Source of the DNA: Lentzea alba
GTDB taxonomy: Bacteria > Actinomycetota > Actinomycetes > Mycobacteriales > Pseudonocardiaceae
Direction of reading: 5' to 3'
DNA length: 64,000 nucleotides
Assembly (NCBI RefSeq): GCF_011067745.1
Contig: NZ_JAAMPJ010000007.1
Location: forward strand, 292,601 to 356,600
Position 1 is the first letter of the stretch, and each line of letters starts with the position of its first letter. The notes under the pieces are model-generated. The model worked only from the letters and a program-made list of their open reading frames with translations, searched no databases and was not told the DNA's origin. This document shows positions 16,537 through 24,733 of this stretch, one piece after another. Both the position numbers and the translations under genes were made by a program.

Positions 16537-19500
16537 GTGTCCACCACACCCGAACCCCGCAACGACCATGTTCACGGCCACAGCGCACTTCTCGGCGTGC
16601 GGCGCTTCCTGACCAAGGAGTCGGTCGGCGACCACGGCCGGACCCTGCACCAGATCGACTCCGGAGCCTGGGAGTCCTTCTACCGCGACCGGTGGAGCTA
16701 CGACCGCGTCGTGCGGTCCACCCACGGCGTGAACTGCACCGGGTCGTGCTCCTGGAACGTCTTCGTCAAGGACGACCTGATCACCTGGGAGCACCAGGCC
16801 ACCGACTACCCCACCACCGGTCCCGACAGCCCGGACTACGAACCGCGCGGCTGCCCCCGCGGCGCGTCGTTCTCCTGGTACGAGTACTCGCCCTCGCGCG
16901 TGCGGCACTCGTACGTGCGCGGCTCGCTGATCACCATGTTCCGCGCCGGACTCGCACGGTTCGGTGACCCGGTGGCGGCGTGGGCGGACATCGTCGAGGA
17001 CCCCCGCAAAGCGACTGTCTACAAAGGACAGCGCGGCCGTGGCGGGTTCGTGCGCGCCTCCTGGGACGAGGTGACGACGATGGTCGCCGCCGCACACGTG
17101 TACACCACCAAGACCTACGGGCCCGATCGCGTGGTCGGGTTCTCCCCTATCCCGGCGATGTCGATGGCGTCCTTCGCGGCCGGCACCCGGTACCACGCGC
17201 TGCTGGGCGGCACGTTGTTGTCGTTCTACGACTGGTACGCCGACCTGCCGGTCGCCTCGCCCCAGGTCTGGGGCGACCAGACCGACGTCCCCGAGGCCGC
17301 GGACTGGTGGAACTCGACCTACCTCGTCATGTGGGGCTCGAACATTCCGGTCACCCGCACCCCGGACGCGCACTTCCTCGCCGAGGCCCGTTACCGCGGC
17401 ACCAAGGTCGTCGCGGTCAGCCCCGACTACGCCGACAACGTCAAGTTCGCTGACGACTGGCTCGCCCCGCACCCCGGCACCGACGGGGCGCTGGCGATGG
17501 CGATGGGGCACGTGGTGCTGACCGAGTTCTTCGCAAACCGCCAGGTGCCCTACTTCACCGACTACGTGCGGTCCTACACGGACCTGCCGTTCCTGGTCAC
17601 GCTGCGGGAGCGCGAGCCCGGCGTGTACGTCTCGGACCGGTTCCTGACCGCCGCCGACCTCGGCGACGAAAGCACGGGCGCCCAGCACAAGACCGTGCTG
17701 CTCGACGACGCGTCCGGCGAACCGGTGGTGCCGGGCGGGTCGCTGGGGTTCCGGTACTCCCCCGAGGGCGAGGGCCGGTGGAACCTCGACCTCGGCGACG
17801 TCGTCCCCGCGCTCGGCGTGCTCGGCCACGCGAGTGGGCAGGTCGAGGTCGACCTCGCGCGGTTCGACATCGGCGAGACAGAGGGCGGATCCACCATGCG
17901 TCGCGGCGTCCCGGTGATGCGCGTCGGCGACCAGCTCGTCACCGGTGTCTTCGACCTCGTGCTGGCCCAGTACGGCGTGCGGCGCGGCGACCTGCCCGGC
18001 GAGTGGCCCGCCGGGTACGACGACGCGGAGTCCCCGCACACCCCGGCCTGGCAGGAACGGATCACCGGCGTGCCGGCGGTGCTGGCAGCGAAGATCGGCC
18101 GCGAGTTCGCCCGCAACGCCGAACGCAGCCGCGGCCGGTCCCTGATCGCACTGGGCGCCGGCGCGAACCAGTGGTTCCACTCCGACATGACCTACCGCGC
18201 GTTCATCGCGCTGGTCACCCTCACCGGCTGCCAGGGCGTCAACGGCGGCGGCTGGGCGCACTACGTCGGTCAGGAGAAGGCCCGGCCGATCACGGGACAG
18301 CAGCACATGAGCTTCGCCTTCGACTGGCAGCGCCCGATGCGCCACCAGGCCAGCACTCCGTTCTGGTACCTGCACACCGACCAGTGGCGCTACGAGAAGG
18401 TGCCCGCCGACGAGCTGGCCTCTCCACTGGGACAGGGCCGGTTGGCGGGCATGACCTTCGCCGACACCGTCGCGGCCGCCCAGCGGATGGGCTGGTCGCC
18501 GGGTCACCCCGCGTTCAACCGCAATCCCCTCGACCTCACCGACGAAGCCGCGGCCGCCGGTGTGAGCACGGCCGAACACATCGTCGCCGAGCTCCGCGCC
18601 GGGCGCCTCAAGGCCGTCGCGGACGACCCCGACGACCCGGCGAACTTCCCGCGCTGCCTGACGTTGTGGCGGGCCAATCTGCTCGGTTCGTCCGGCAAGG
18701 GCAACGAGTTCTTCATGAAGCACCTGCTCGGTGTGGACTCCCTCGCCTCGGCGGAGGAGTGCGGGCCGGACGAGCGGCCCCGGGACGTGGCGTGGCGGGA
18801 CGAGGCACCGACCGGGAAGCTCGATCTGCTCACCGCCATCGACTTCCGGATGACCAACACCGGCCTGCACGCCGACGTCGTGCTGCCCGCCGCGACCTGG
18901 TACGAGAAGCACGACATCTCCACCACCGACATGCACCCGTTCGTGCACGCGTTCTCCCCCGCGGTCGCGCCGCCTGCCGAGGTGCACACCGACTACGACG
19001 CGTTCCTCTCGATCGCGGACAAGGTCAGCGAGCTGGCGGTCACCCACCTCGGTACCCGTCACGACGTGCTGGCCGCGCCGTTGCAGCACGACACCCCGGA
19101 CGAGCTCGCGACGCCGTCGGGCCGGGTGCGGGACTGGAAGCGCGGCGAGTGCGAGCCGGTGCCGGGCGTGACCATGCCGAAGCTGATCGAGGTCGAACGC
19201 GACTACACCCTCATCGGCGCGAAGATGCGCGCGGTCGGCCCGCTGCTCGACAAGCTCGGCACCACGACGAAGGGCATCACGGTCGACGTCACCGCGGAAC
19301 TCGAATACCTGCGCCATCAGAACGGTGTCGTCACCGACGGCCCGTTCGCCGGCCGACCGTCACTGTCCACAGCGGACCGGATGTGCGAGGCGATCCTCGC
19401 CCTGTCCGGCACGACGAACGGCCGCGTGGCTCGCGTTGGCTTCCTGCAGCTGGAGAAGCGCACCGGACAGCGGTTCACCGACCTCGTCGAGGGCCACGAG

Positions 19501-20238
19501 ACCCACCACGTCACCTACGCGGCCACGCAGGAGGCGCCACAGCCGGTCGTCACCAGCCCGGAGTGGTCCGGCTCGGAGAAGGGCGGGCGCCGGTACTCGC
19601 CGTTCACCATCAACGTCGAACGCCTCAAGCCCTGGCACACCCTCACCGGCAGGCAGCACTTCTTCGTCGAGCACGACTGGGTCGCCGAGCTGGGCGAGCA
19701 CCTGCCCGGCTACCGGCCGCCGCTGAACATGGCGCGGCACTTCGGCAAGCCAGGCGAACTGGCCGACGGCGGTGTGACGGTCAGGTTCCTCACCCCGCAC
19801 GCGAAGTGGTCGATCCACTCGATGTACCACGACAACGAGCTGATGCTCGCACTCTCGCGCGGTGGCCCGGTGATCTGGATGAGCGTGCAGGACGCCGCCA
19901 AGATCGGCGTCGCCGACAACGACTGGGTCGAGGCCTTCAACCGCAACGGCGTGATCGTGGCCCGCGCGGTGGTCAGCCACCGGATGCCCGAGGGCACGGC
20001 GTTCCAGTACCACTCGCCGGAACGCACCGTGAACGTGCCCAAGACAGAGAAAACCGGCCGTGGCAAGGGAAAGCGCGGCGGTTACCACAACTCGATGACC
20101 CGCCTGCTCGTCAAGCCGACGCACCTCGCGGGTGGCCACGCCCAGATGACCTACGCCTTCAACTACTACGGCCCCATCGGCAGCCAGCGCGACGAGATCA
20201 CCGTCATCCGCCGCCGCACGCAGGAAGTGGAGTACTGA
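16537..20238 (+). CDS. narG: respiratory nitrate reductase alpha subunit
   Basis: 1233 aa, GTG after AAGGAG. The N-terminal FS0 cluster ligands are in 'HGVNCTGSCSW' and 'RGCPRGASFSWYEYSP', and molybdopterin-binding blocks follow ('GANQWFHSDMTYR', 'TNTGLHADVVLPAATWYEKHD'). NarG holds the Mo-bis-MGD centre and reduces nitrate to nitrite on the cytoplasmic face. It heads the narGHJI operon with a 1-nt gap to narH. Length and motif order are normal. Confidence 0.97.
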   Translation: MSTTPEPRNDHVHGHSALLGVRRFLTKESVGDHGRTLHQIDSGAWESFYRDRWSYDRVVRSTHGVNCTGSCSWNVFVKDDLITWEHQATDYPTTGPDSPDYEPRGCPRGASFSWYEYSPSRVRHSYVRGSLITMFRAGLARFGDPVAAWADIVEDPRKATVYKGQRGRGGFVRASWDEVTTMVAAAHVYTTKTYGPDRVVGFSPIPAMSMASFAAGTRYHALLGGTLLSFYDWYADLPVASPQVWGDQTDVPEAADWWNSTYLVMWGSNIPVTRTPDAHFLAEARYRGTKVVAVSPDYADNVKFADDWLAPHPGTDGALAMAMGHVVLTEFFANRQVPYFTDYVRSYTDLPFLVTLREREPGVYVSDRFLTAADLGDESTGAQHKTVLLDDASGEPVVPGGSLGFRYSPEGEGRWNLDLGDVVPALGVLGHASGQVEVDLARFDIGETEGGSTMRRGVPVMRVGDQLVTGVFDLVLAQYGVRRGDLPGEWPAGYDDAESPHTPAWQERITGVPAVLAAKIGREFARNAERSRGRSLIALGAGANQWFHSDMTYRAFIALVTLTGCQGVNGGGWAHYVGQEKARPITGQQHMSFAFDWQRPMRHQASTPFWYLHTDQWRYEKVPADELASPLGQGRLAGMTFADTVAAAQRMGWSPGHPAFNRNPLDLTDEAAAAGVSTAEHIVAELRAGRLKAVADDPDDPANFPRCLTLWRANLLGSSGKGNEFFMKHLLGVDSLASAEECGPDERPRDVAWRDEAPTGKLDLLTAIDFRMTNTGLHADVVLPAATWYEKHDISTTDMHPFVHAFSPAVAPPAEVHTDYDAFLSIADKVSELAVTHLGTRHDVLAAPLQHDTPDELATPSGRVRDWKRGECEPVPGVTMPKLIEVERDYTLIGAKMRAVGPLLDKLGTTTKGITVDVTAELEYLRHQNGVVTDGPFAGRPSLSTADRMCEAILALSGTTNGRVARVGFLQLEKRTGQRFTDLVEGHETHHVTYAATQEAPQPVVTSPEWSGSEKGGRRYSPFTINVERLKPWHTLTGRQHFFVEHDWVAELGEHLPGYRPPLNMARHFGKPGELADGGVTVRFLTPHAKWSIHSMYHDNELMLALSRGGPVIWMSVQDAAKIGVADNDWVEAFNRNGVIVARAVVSHRMPEGTAFQYHSPERTVNVPKTEKTGRGKGKRGGYHNSMTRLLVKPTHLAGGHAQMTYAFNYYGPIGSQRDEITVIRRRTQEVEY

Positions 20239-20239
20239 C

Positions 20240-21862
20240 ATGCGGATCCGCGCCCAGGTCGCCATGGTGATGAACCTCGACAAGTGCATCGGCTGCCACA
20301 CCTGCTCGGTCACGTGCAAGCAGACGTGGACCAACCGCGAAGGCACCGAATACGTCTGGTTCAACAACGTCGAGACCAAACCCGGCATCGGCTACCCGAA
20401 GCACTACGAGGACCAGGAGCGCTGGAAGGGCGGCTGGCGGCTCGATGCCAAGGGCCGTCTGGTGTTGCGCTCCGGCGGCCGGGTCAAGCGGCTGTCCCGA
20501 ATCTTCGCCAACCCAGACCTGCCGACGCTCGACGACTACTACGAGCCGGCGACGTTCGACAAGGACGTCCTCGTGTCCGCGCCGGCCGGGCTGACCGACA
20601 CCCCGGTCAAGCAGCCCCGGTCCGCCCTCACCGGCGAACCGATCAGCCTCGACTGGGGCGCCAACTGGGAGGACGGGCTCGGCGGTGCCCACGAGCGCGC
20701 CGCCACCGACCCGAACATCACCGCGATGGCGCCCGACGCGGCGGCGCGGGTGAAGTTCGAGTTCGAGAAGACCTTCATGTTCCACCTGCCGCGCATCTGC
20801 GAGCACTGCCTCAACCCCGCCTGCGTCTCGGCGTGCCCGTCCGGCGCGATGTACAAGCGCGAGGAGGACGGCATCGTCCTGGTCGACCAGGACCGCTGCC
20901 GTGGCTGGCGCATGTGCGTGACCGCCTGCCCCTACAAGAAGGTCTACGTCAACCACGCCACCGGCAAGGCGGAGAAGTGCACCTTCTGCTTCCCGCGCAT
21001 CGAGGCCGGACAGCCCACCATCTGCTCGGAGACCTGCGTCGGCCGGCTGCGCTACCTCGGCCTGGTGTTCTACGACGAGGACGCCGTGCTCGCCGCCGCC
21101 TCCGTACAGGACGAGCAGGAACTGCTTGCCGCACAACGGAAGGTGTTCCTGGACCCGCACGACCCCGAAACCGTCCGCCTGGCCACCGAGGCCGGGCTCC
21201 CGCAGGAGTGGGTGCTCGCCGCGCAGTCGTCGCCGGTGTGGCGGCTGATCAGCGACTACCAGATCGCGCTCCCCCTGCACCCGGAGTACCGCACCCTGCC
21301 GATGGTCTGGTACGTCCCACCGCTCTCGCCCGTGCTGGATGCGGTCGGTGCCGCGGGCCTGGACGACACCGACGCCGACGACGTCTTCCACACCATCCGC
21401 GACCTGCGCATCCCCGTGGAGTACCTCGCCGAGCTGTTCACCGCGGGGGACGTCGACGCGGTCGCCGGCGTGCTGATGAAGCTCGCCGCGATGCGTTCCT
21501 ACATGCGGGCCAGGACCCTCGACGGCACGGTCGCCGAGGAGCTGTGCTCGGCAGTGGGCATGTCCGGTGCGGAGATCGAGGACATGTACCGGCTGCTCGC
21601 CATCGCCAAGTACGACGAGCGTTACGTCATCCCCACCGCCTACGCCAAGGACGCCGTCGCGCTGGAAGCACAGGTTGCGTCCACTTCGGACTGTTCACTG
21701 GACTGCGCCGGCGGACCCGGGATGACCGAACCCGCCGTCGCCGAGCGGTTCCACCTCGTGGCCGACGGCGGCCAGACCCGTCCAGGGCGCAAAAGCCTGT
21801 TCGCCCGTCGCGGCGACGGCAGGCTCGGCCTGTCCATCGACCCGGCCGGGGAGCGATCATGA
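20240..21862 (+). CDS. narH: respiratory nitrate reductase beta subunit
   Basis: 540 aa. Four cysteine groups for Fe-S clusters are present: 'CIGCHTCSVTCKQTW', 'CEHCLNPACVSACPSGAMY', 'CRGWRMCVTACPYKK' (the Trp in place of Cys is typical of the [3Fe-4S] site) and 'CTFCFPRIEAG...CSETC'. It passes electrons from NarI to NarG. The stop overlaps the narJ ATG as ATGA. Confidence 0.97.
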   Translation: MRIRAQVAMVMNLDKCIGCHTCSVTCKQTWTNREGTEYVWFNNVETKPGIGYPKHYEDQERWKGGWRLDAKGRLVLRSGGRVKRLSRIFANPDLPTLDDYYEPATFDKDVLVSAPAGLTDTPVKQPRSALTGEPISLDWGANWEDGLGGAHERAATDPNITAMAPDAAARVKFEFEKTFMFHLPRICEHCLNPACVSACPSGAMYKREEDGIVLVDQDRCRGWRMCVTACPYKKVYVNHATGKAEKCTFCFPRIEAGQPTICSETCVGRLRYLGLVFYDEDAVLAAASVQDEQELLAAQRKVFLDPHDPETVRLATEAGLPQEWVLAAQSSPVWRLISDYQIALPLHPEYRTLPMVWYVPPLSPVLDAVGAAGLDDTDADDVFHTIRDLRIPVEYLAELFTAGDVDAVAGVLMKLAAMRSYMRARTLDGTVAEELCSAVGMSGAEIEDMYRLLAIAKYDERYVIPTAYAKDAVALEAQVASTSDCSLDCAGGPGMTEPAVAERFHLVADGGQTRPGRKSLFARRGDGRLGLSIDPAGERS

Positions 21863-22560
21863 ACGAACAGTCCACTGTGGCCGGAGCGGACCGAACCCGC
21901 CTGTTCGAGCTCGCCTCCGCATTGCTCACCTACCCGGATGCGCACCTGCACGCGGCAGGCGACGAGTTGCGCGCGGCCGTCGGCGAGATCGGCCACGAAG
22001 AAGTGCGCAGGCAGCTCGCGACGTTCCTCGAATGGTTCCTGCGCACCGACGCGACTGAGATCGAGACCCACTACGTGCAGACCTTCGACCTGCGTCGCCG
22101 CTCCGGGCTGTACCTGACCTACTACCTGCACGGCGACACCCGCAAACGCGGAATCGCCCTGCTCACCCTCAAACAGCGCTACCGCGCCCACGGGTTGCGC
22201 CTGACCGACGGCGAGCTGCCCGATCTGCTGCCGGTCGTGCTGGAGTTCGCCGCCGTCGCGGGCCCCGGTGACGGCGAGGCACCGCTGCGCCAGCACCGCC
22301 GCGGCATCGAACTCCTGCGTGCCGCACTGGACGAGAACGGGTCGCCCTACCGGCACCTGCTCGAAGCGGTGGTCACCGCGCTGCCACCGCTGACCGAGAT
22401 CGACAGGGACGCGATCCGAGCCCTGGCCGAGGACGGTCCGCCTGTGGAGTCCGTCGGCCTCTCGCCCTACGGCACGGATGTCGACTCGATCGGCTTCGGC
22501 CCGTCCCTGAGCACCGATCCCTGCGGGCACGCCCGCCCTTCGATGGAGAGCGCCCGATGA
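21859..22560 (+). CDS. narJ: nitrate reductase assembly chaperone
   Basis: 233 aa, start defined by ATGA overlap with narH. It is largely helical with the NarJ/TorD-type block 'THYVQTFDLRRRSGLYLTYYLHGDTRKRG'. NarJ binds apo-NarG and is needed for Mo-cofactor insertion and membrane attachment of NarGH. It overlaps narI by ATGA. Confidence 0.95.
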   Translation: MNEQSTVAGADRTRLFELASALLTYPDAHLHAAGDELRAAVGEIGHEEVRRQLATFLEWFLRTDATEIETHYVQTFDLRRRSGLYLTYYLHGDTRKRGIALLTLKQRYRAHGLRLTDGELPDLLPVVLEFAAVAGPGDGEAPLRQHRRGIELLRAALDENGSPYRHLLEAVVTALPPLTEIDRDAIRALAEDGPPVESVGLSPYGTDVDSIGFGPSLSTDPCGHARPSMESAR

Positions 22561-23297
22561 ACACTCTCGTCTGGATCGTCATCCCCTACGTCTGCCTGGC
22601 GGTCTTCGTCGTCGGCCATGTGTGGCGGTGGCGCCATGACCAGTTCGGCTGGACCACCCACACCAGCCAGCTCCTGGAAAGCCGCCTGCTGCGCCTGGGC
22701 TCTCCGCTGTTCCACCTCGGCGCGTTCGGCGTCATCGCCGGCCACGCCATGGGTTTGCTCGTGCCGGCCTCGCTGACCGAGAAGATCGGCATCCCCGGGC
22801 ACCTGTACCACGCGGCCGCCGTGTGGGGCGGCACCATCACCGGCATCGTGCTCGTCGTAGGCCTCGTGCTGCTGATCGCCCGCCGCTTCGTCAACGGCCG
22901 CATCCGTCGCGTCACCACGACGATGGACAAGGTGCTCTACGTGGCACTCGCGGCGATGGTCATCCTCGGCATGACCGCCACCATCGGAACCAACCTGCTC
23001 AGCGAGGGCTACGACTACCGCGAGACGATCGCGGTCTGGTTCCGCGGCGTCTTCTGGTTCTCCCCCGAGACCCACCTGATGACCGAAGCACCCCTGGTCT
23101 ACCAACTCCACGCGATCGGCGGCTTCCTGTTCCTCGCGCTGTGGCCGTTCACCCGGCTCGTGCACGTGTGGTCGGCACCGCTCGCCTACCTGTGGCGGCC
23201 CTACGTCGTCTACCGAGCCCGCCGACACGCACCCGTCACACCCGTCCCAGCCCCCGCCGCAGTGCGCGATCGCGCAGTTCACCGCGCTCACCGATGA
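22557..23297 (+). CDS. narI: nitrate reductase gamma subunit (cytochrome b)
   Basis: 246 aa with five membrane helices. Heme-ligating histidines are expected near 'HLGAFGVIAGHAMGL' and 'LHAIGGFLFLALWPFTRLVHVWS'. It oxidises menaquinol and feeds NarH. It is the last gene of the operon; no clear terminator is seen in the 50 bp before the convergent radical SAM gene. Confidence 0.96.
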   Translation: MNTLVWIVIPYVCLAVFVVGHVWRWRHDQFGWTTHTSQLLESRLLRLGSPLFHLGAFGVIAGHAMGLLVPASLTEKIGIPGHLYHAAAVWGGTITGIVLVVGLVLLIARRFVNGRIRRVTTTMDKVLYVALAAMVILGMTATIGTNLLSEGYDYRETIAVWFRGVFWFSPETHLMTEAPLVYQLHAIGGFLFLALWPFTRLVHVWSAPLAYLWRPYVVYRARRHAPVTPVPAPAAVRDRAVHRAHR

Positions 23298-23347
23298 CCA
23301 GCCGGAGAGACGCGACCGACCCGGCCGACCAGGACCGGGTGCCGGCG

Positions 23348-24733
23348 TCACAACTCGGTGTTGATCACTGCCTCGACCAGGACCTCACCGTTGTCGGTCA
23401 GCGTGACCTCGTCGGCGTCGACCACGGCAAAGCCGCGCTCGGCCAAGGACTCGAACTTCTCCTTCCACGGAGAGTCGTGCAGGGACCTGCCGTACCTGGC
23501 ACGGTGCAGATCGTCACGGACCGGCCGCAAGGTCGACAGCGCCATCTTGATCGCTCGTGCTTCCTGCGCCTCCTCGTCGAACCCGGTGGCGGAGCCCAGC
23601 GGCACTTTGCCCGCGTCGACAGCTTGCGCGTAGTTCTTCCAGTTCACGTCCGTGATGGCCTCGGAGGCTCGGCAGCTCGAACTGCCGCCGAGGCCGATCG
23701 CCACCTCGGCCTCCTGCTTGTCCTGGTCCACCATGATGGACTTCCACTTCTCCGGACCGAGGCCGTCACGGGCGAAGTACATCGTGGGGTGCTCGGTGTA
23801 GCCCTGCGCGCGCAGGCCGTCGGTCAGGATTTCGCGCATCCGGTACTGCTCCAGGAGAGTCGGCCAGCGGTGGCCGTTCTGGACGAGCTTCTCGCGATAC
23901 GCCGGGAGCTGCCACGGCGCGGGTTGCTCCCCCGCCACACCGGTCCTCGTCTCGGCATACGACTTCAGGTGCAGCTTGGTGCACACCAGGGCGGTGATCT
24001 CGTTCTCCAGCACGATGTCGAGGTCACGCTTGACGCTGTCGACGGTCTGGTCCAGCAGCCCGTACATCAGGTCGATGCTGACCCACTCGAAGCCGGCGGC
24101 TTGGGCGTTGTGCACGAAGTCGAGGCACATCTGCGACGTGTGTTCCCGCCCGCACTCCTGAAGCACGTTGTCGTCGAACGACTGCACGCCACTGGACAGC
24201 TTGGTGCAGCCCAGTTCTCGGAGGGTGTCCAGTTTCGCCGGTGTGAACGTGCTCGGATCGCCTTCGAAACGGATCGTCGTCTCGTCGGTGAACCCGAAGT
24301 TCTCCTGGTAGAAGCCGAGCAGCCGGCGGATCTCCTTCTCCGGCAGCAACGACGGTGTACCACCGAAGACGTTGAACTCGCCGACCGGCGCGTCGGCCAG
24401 CTCCGGGACCCGCCGCAGCCACAGTTCGGCTTCCCGGATGTTCCAGTCGACCCAGCGCGCCAGCTTCTCCTCGGCCTGGCCGCCTTTGACCAACACGACC
24501 GGGTACTGGCAGAAGCGGCACTTGTAGGCGCAGGTGGGGATGTACGACCACAGGTGGATCGGCGCGGAGCCGACCAGCTGGTCGCTCAGGTCGTCGAGGA
24601 AGTCCTCCACGCCGTACCCGGGAACGTTGCCGGGGAACACGTGCGCACCGAACGGGTCTTCGGTGACGTAGTCGAGCAGATGTGCGTTCGCGGGGTCCTG
24701 CAGGGCCGCCCACACCCTGGGCTCGTGGTCCAT
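23348..24733 (-). CDS. HemN/HemW-like radical SAM protein
   Basis: 461 aa. The start ATG at 24733 overlaps the upstream gene's stop by one base (TGATG). The radical SAM motif is Cys68-x3-Cys72-x2-Cys75 in 'YIPTCAYKCRFCQYPV', followed by 'FNVFGGTPSLLPEKEI' (a GGTPS-type block like HemN/HemW) and 'SSGVQSFDDNVL'. It resembles coproporphyrinogen dehydrogenase-like enzymes, but coupling to a glycosyltransferase argues against heme biosynthesis. Possible roles are radical chemistry on a sugar or glycan or a specialised metabolite (inference). Confidence 0.8.
   Translation of the reverse strand: MDHEPRVWAALQDPANAHLLDYVTEDPFGAHVFPGNVPGYGVEDFLDDLSDQLVGSAPIHLWSYIPTCAYKCRFCQYPVVLVKGGQAEEKLARWVDWNIREAELWLRRVPELADAPVGEFNVFGGTPSLLPEKEIRRLLGFYQENFGFTDETTIRFEGDPSTFTPAKLDTLRELGCTKLSSGVQSFDDNVLQECGREHTSQMCLDFVHNAQAAGFEWVSIDLMYGLLDQTVDSVKRDLDIVLENEITALVCTKLHLKSYAETRTGVAGEQPAPWQLPAYREKLVQNGHRWPTLLEQYRMREILTDGLRAQGYTEHPTMYFARDGLGPEKWKSIMVDQDKQEAEVAIGLGGSSSCRASEAITDVNWKNYAQAVDAGKVPLGSATGFDEEAQEARAIKMALSTLRPVRDDLHRARYGRSLHDSPWKEKFESLAERGFAVVDADEVTLTDNGEVLVEAVINTEL

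Noticed and set aside
15964..19317. Minus-strand open frame of 1117 codons opposite narK/narG
   Set aside because: Antisense shadow caused by GC-rich codon bias; the plus strand encodes full-length NarK and NarG.
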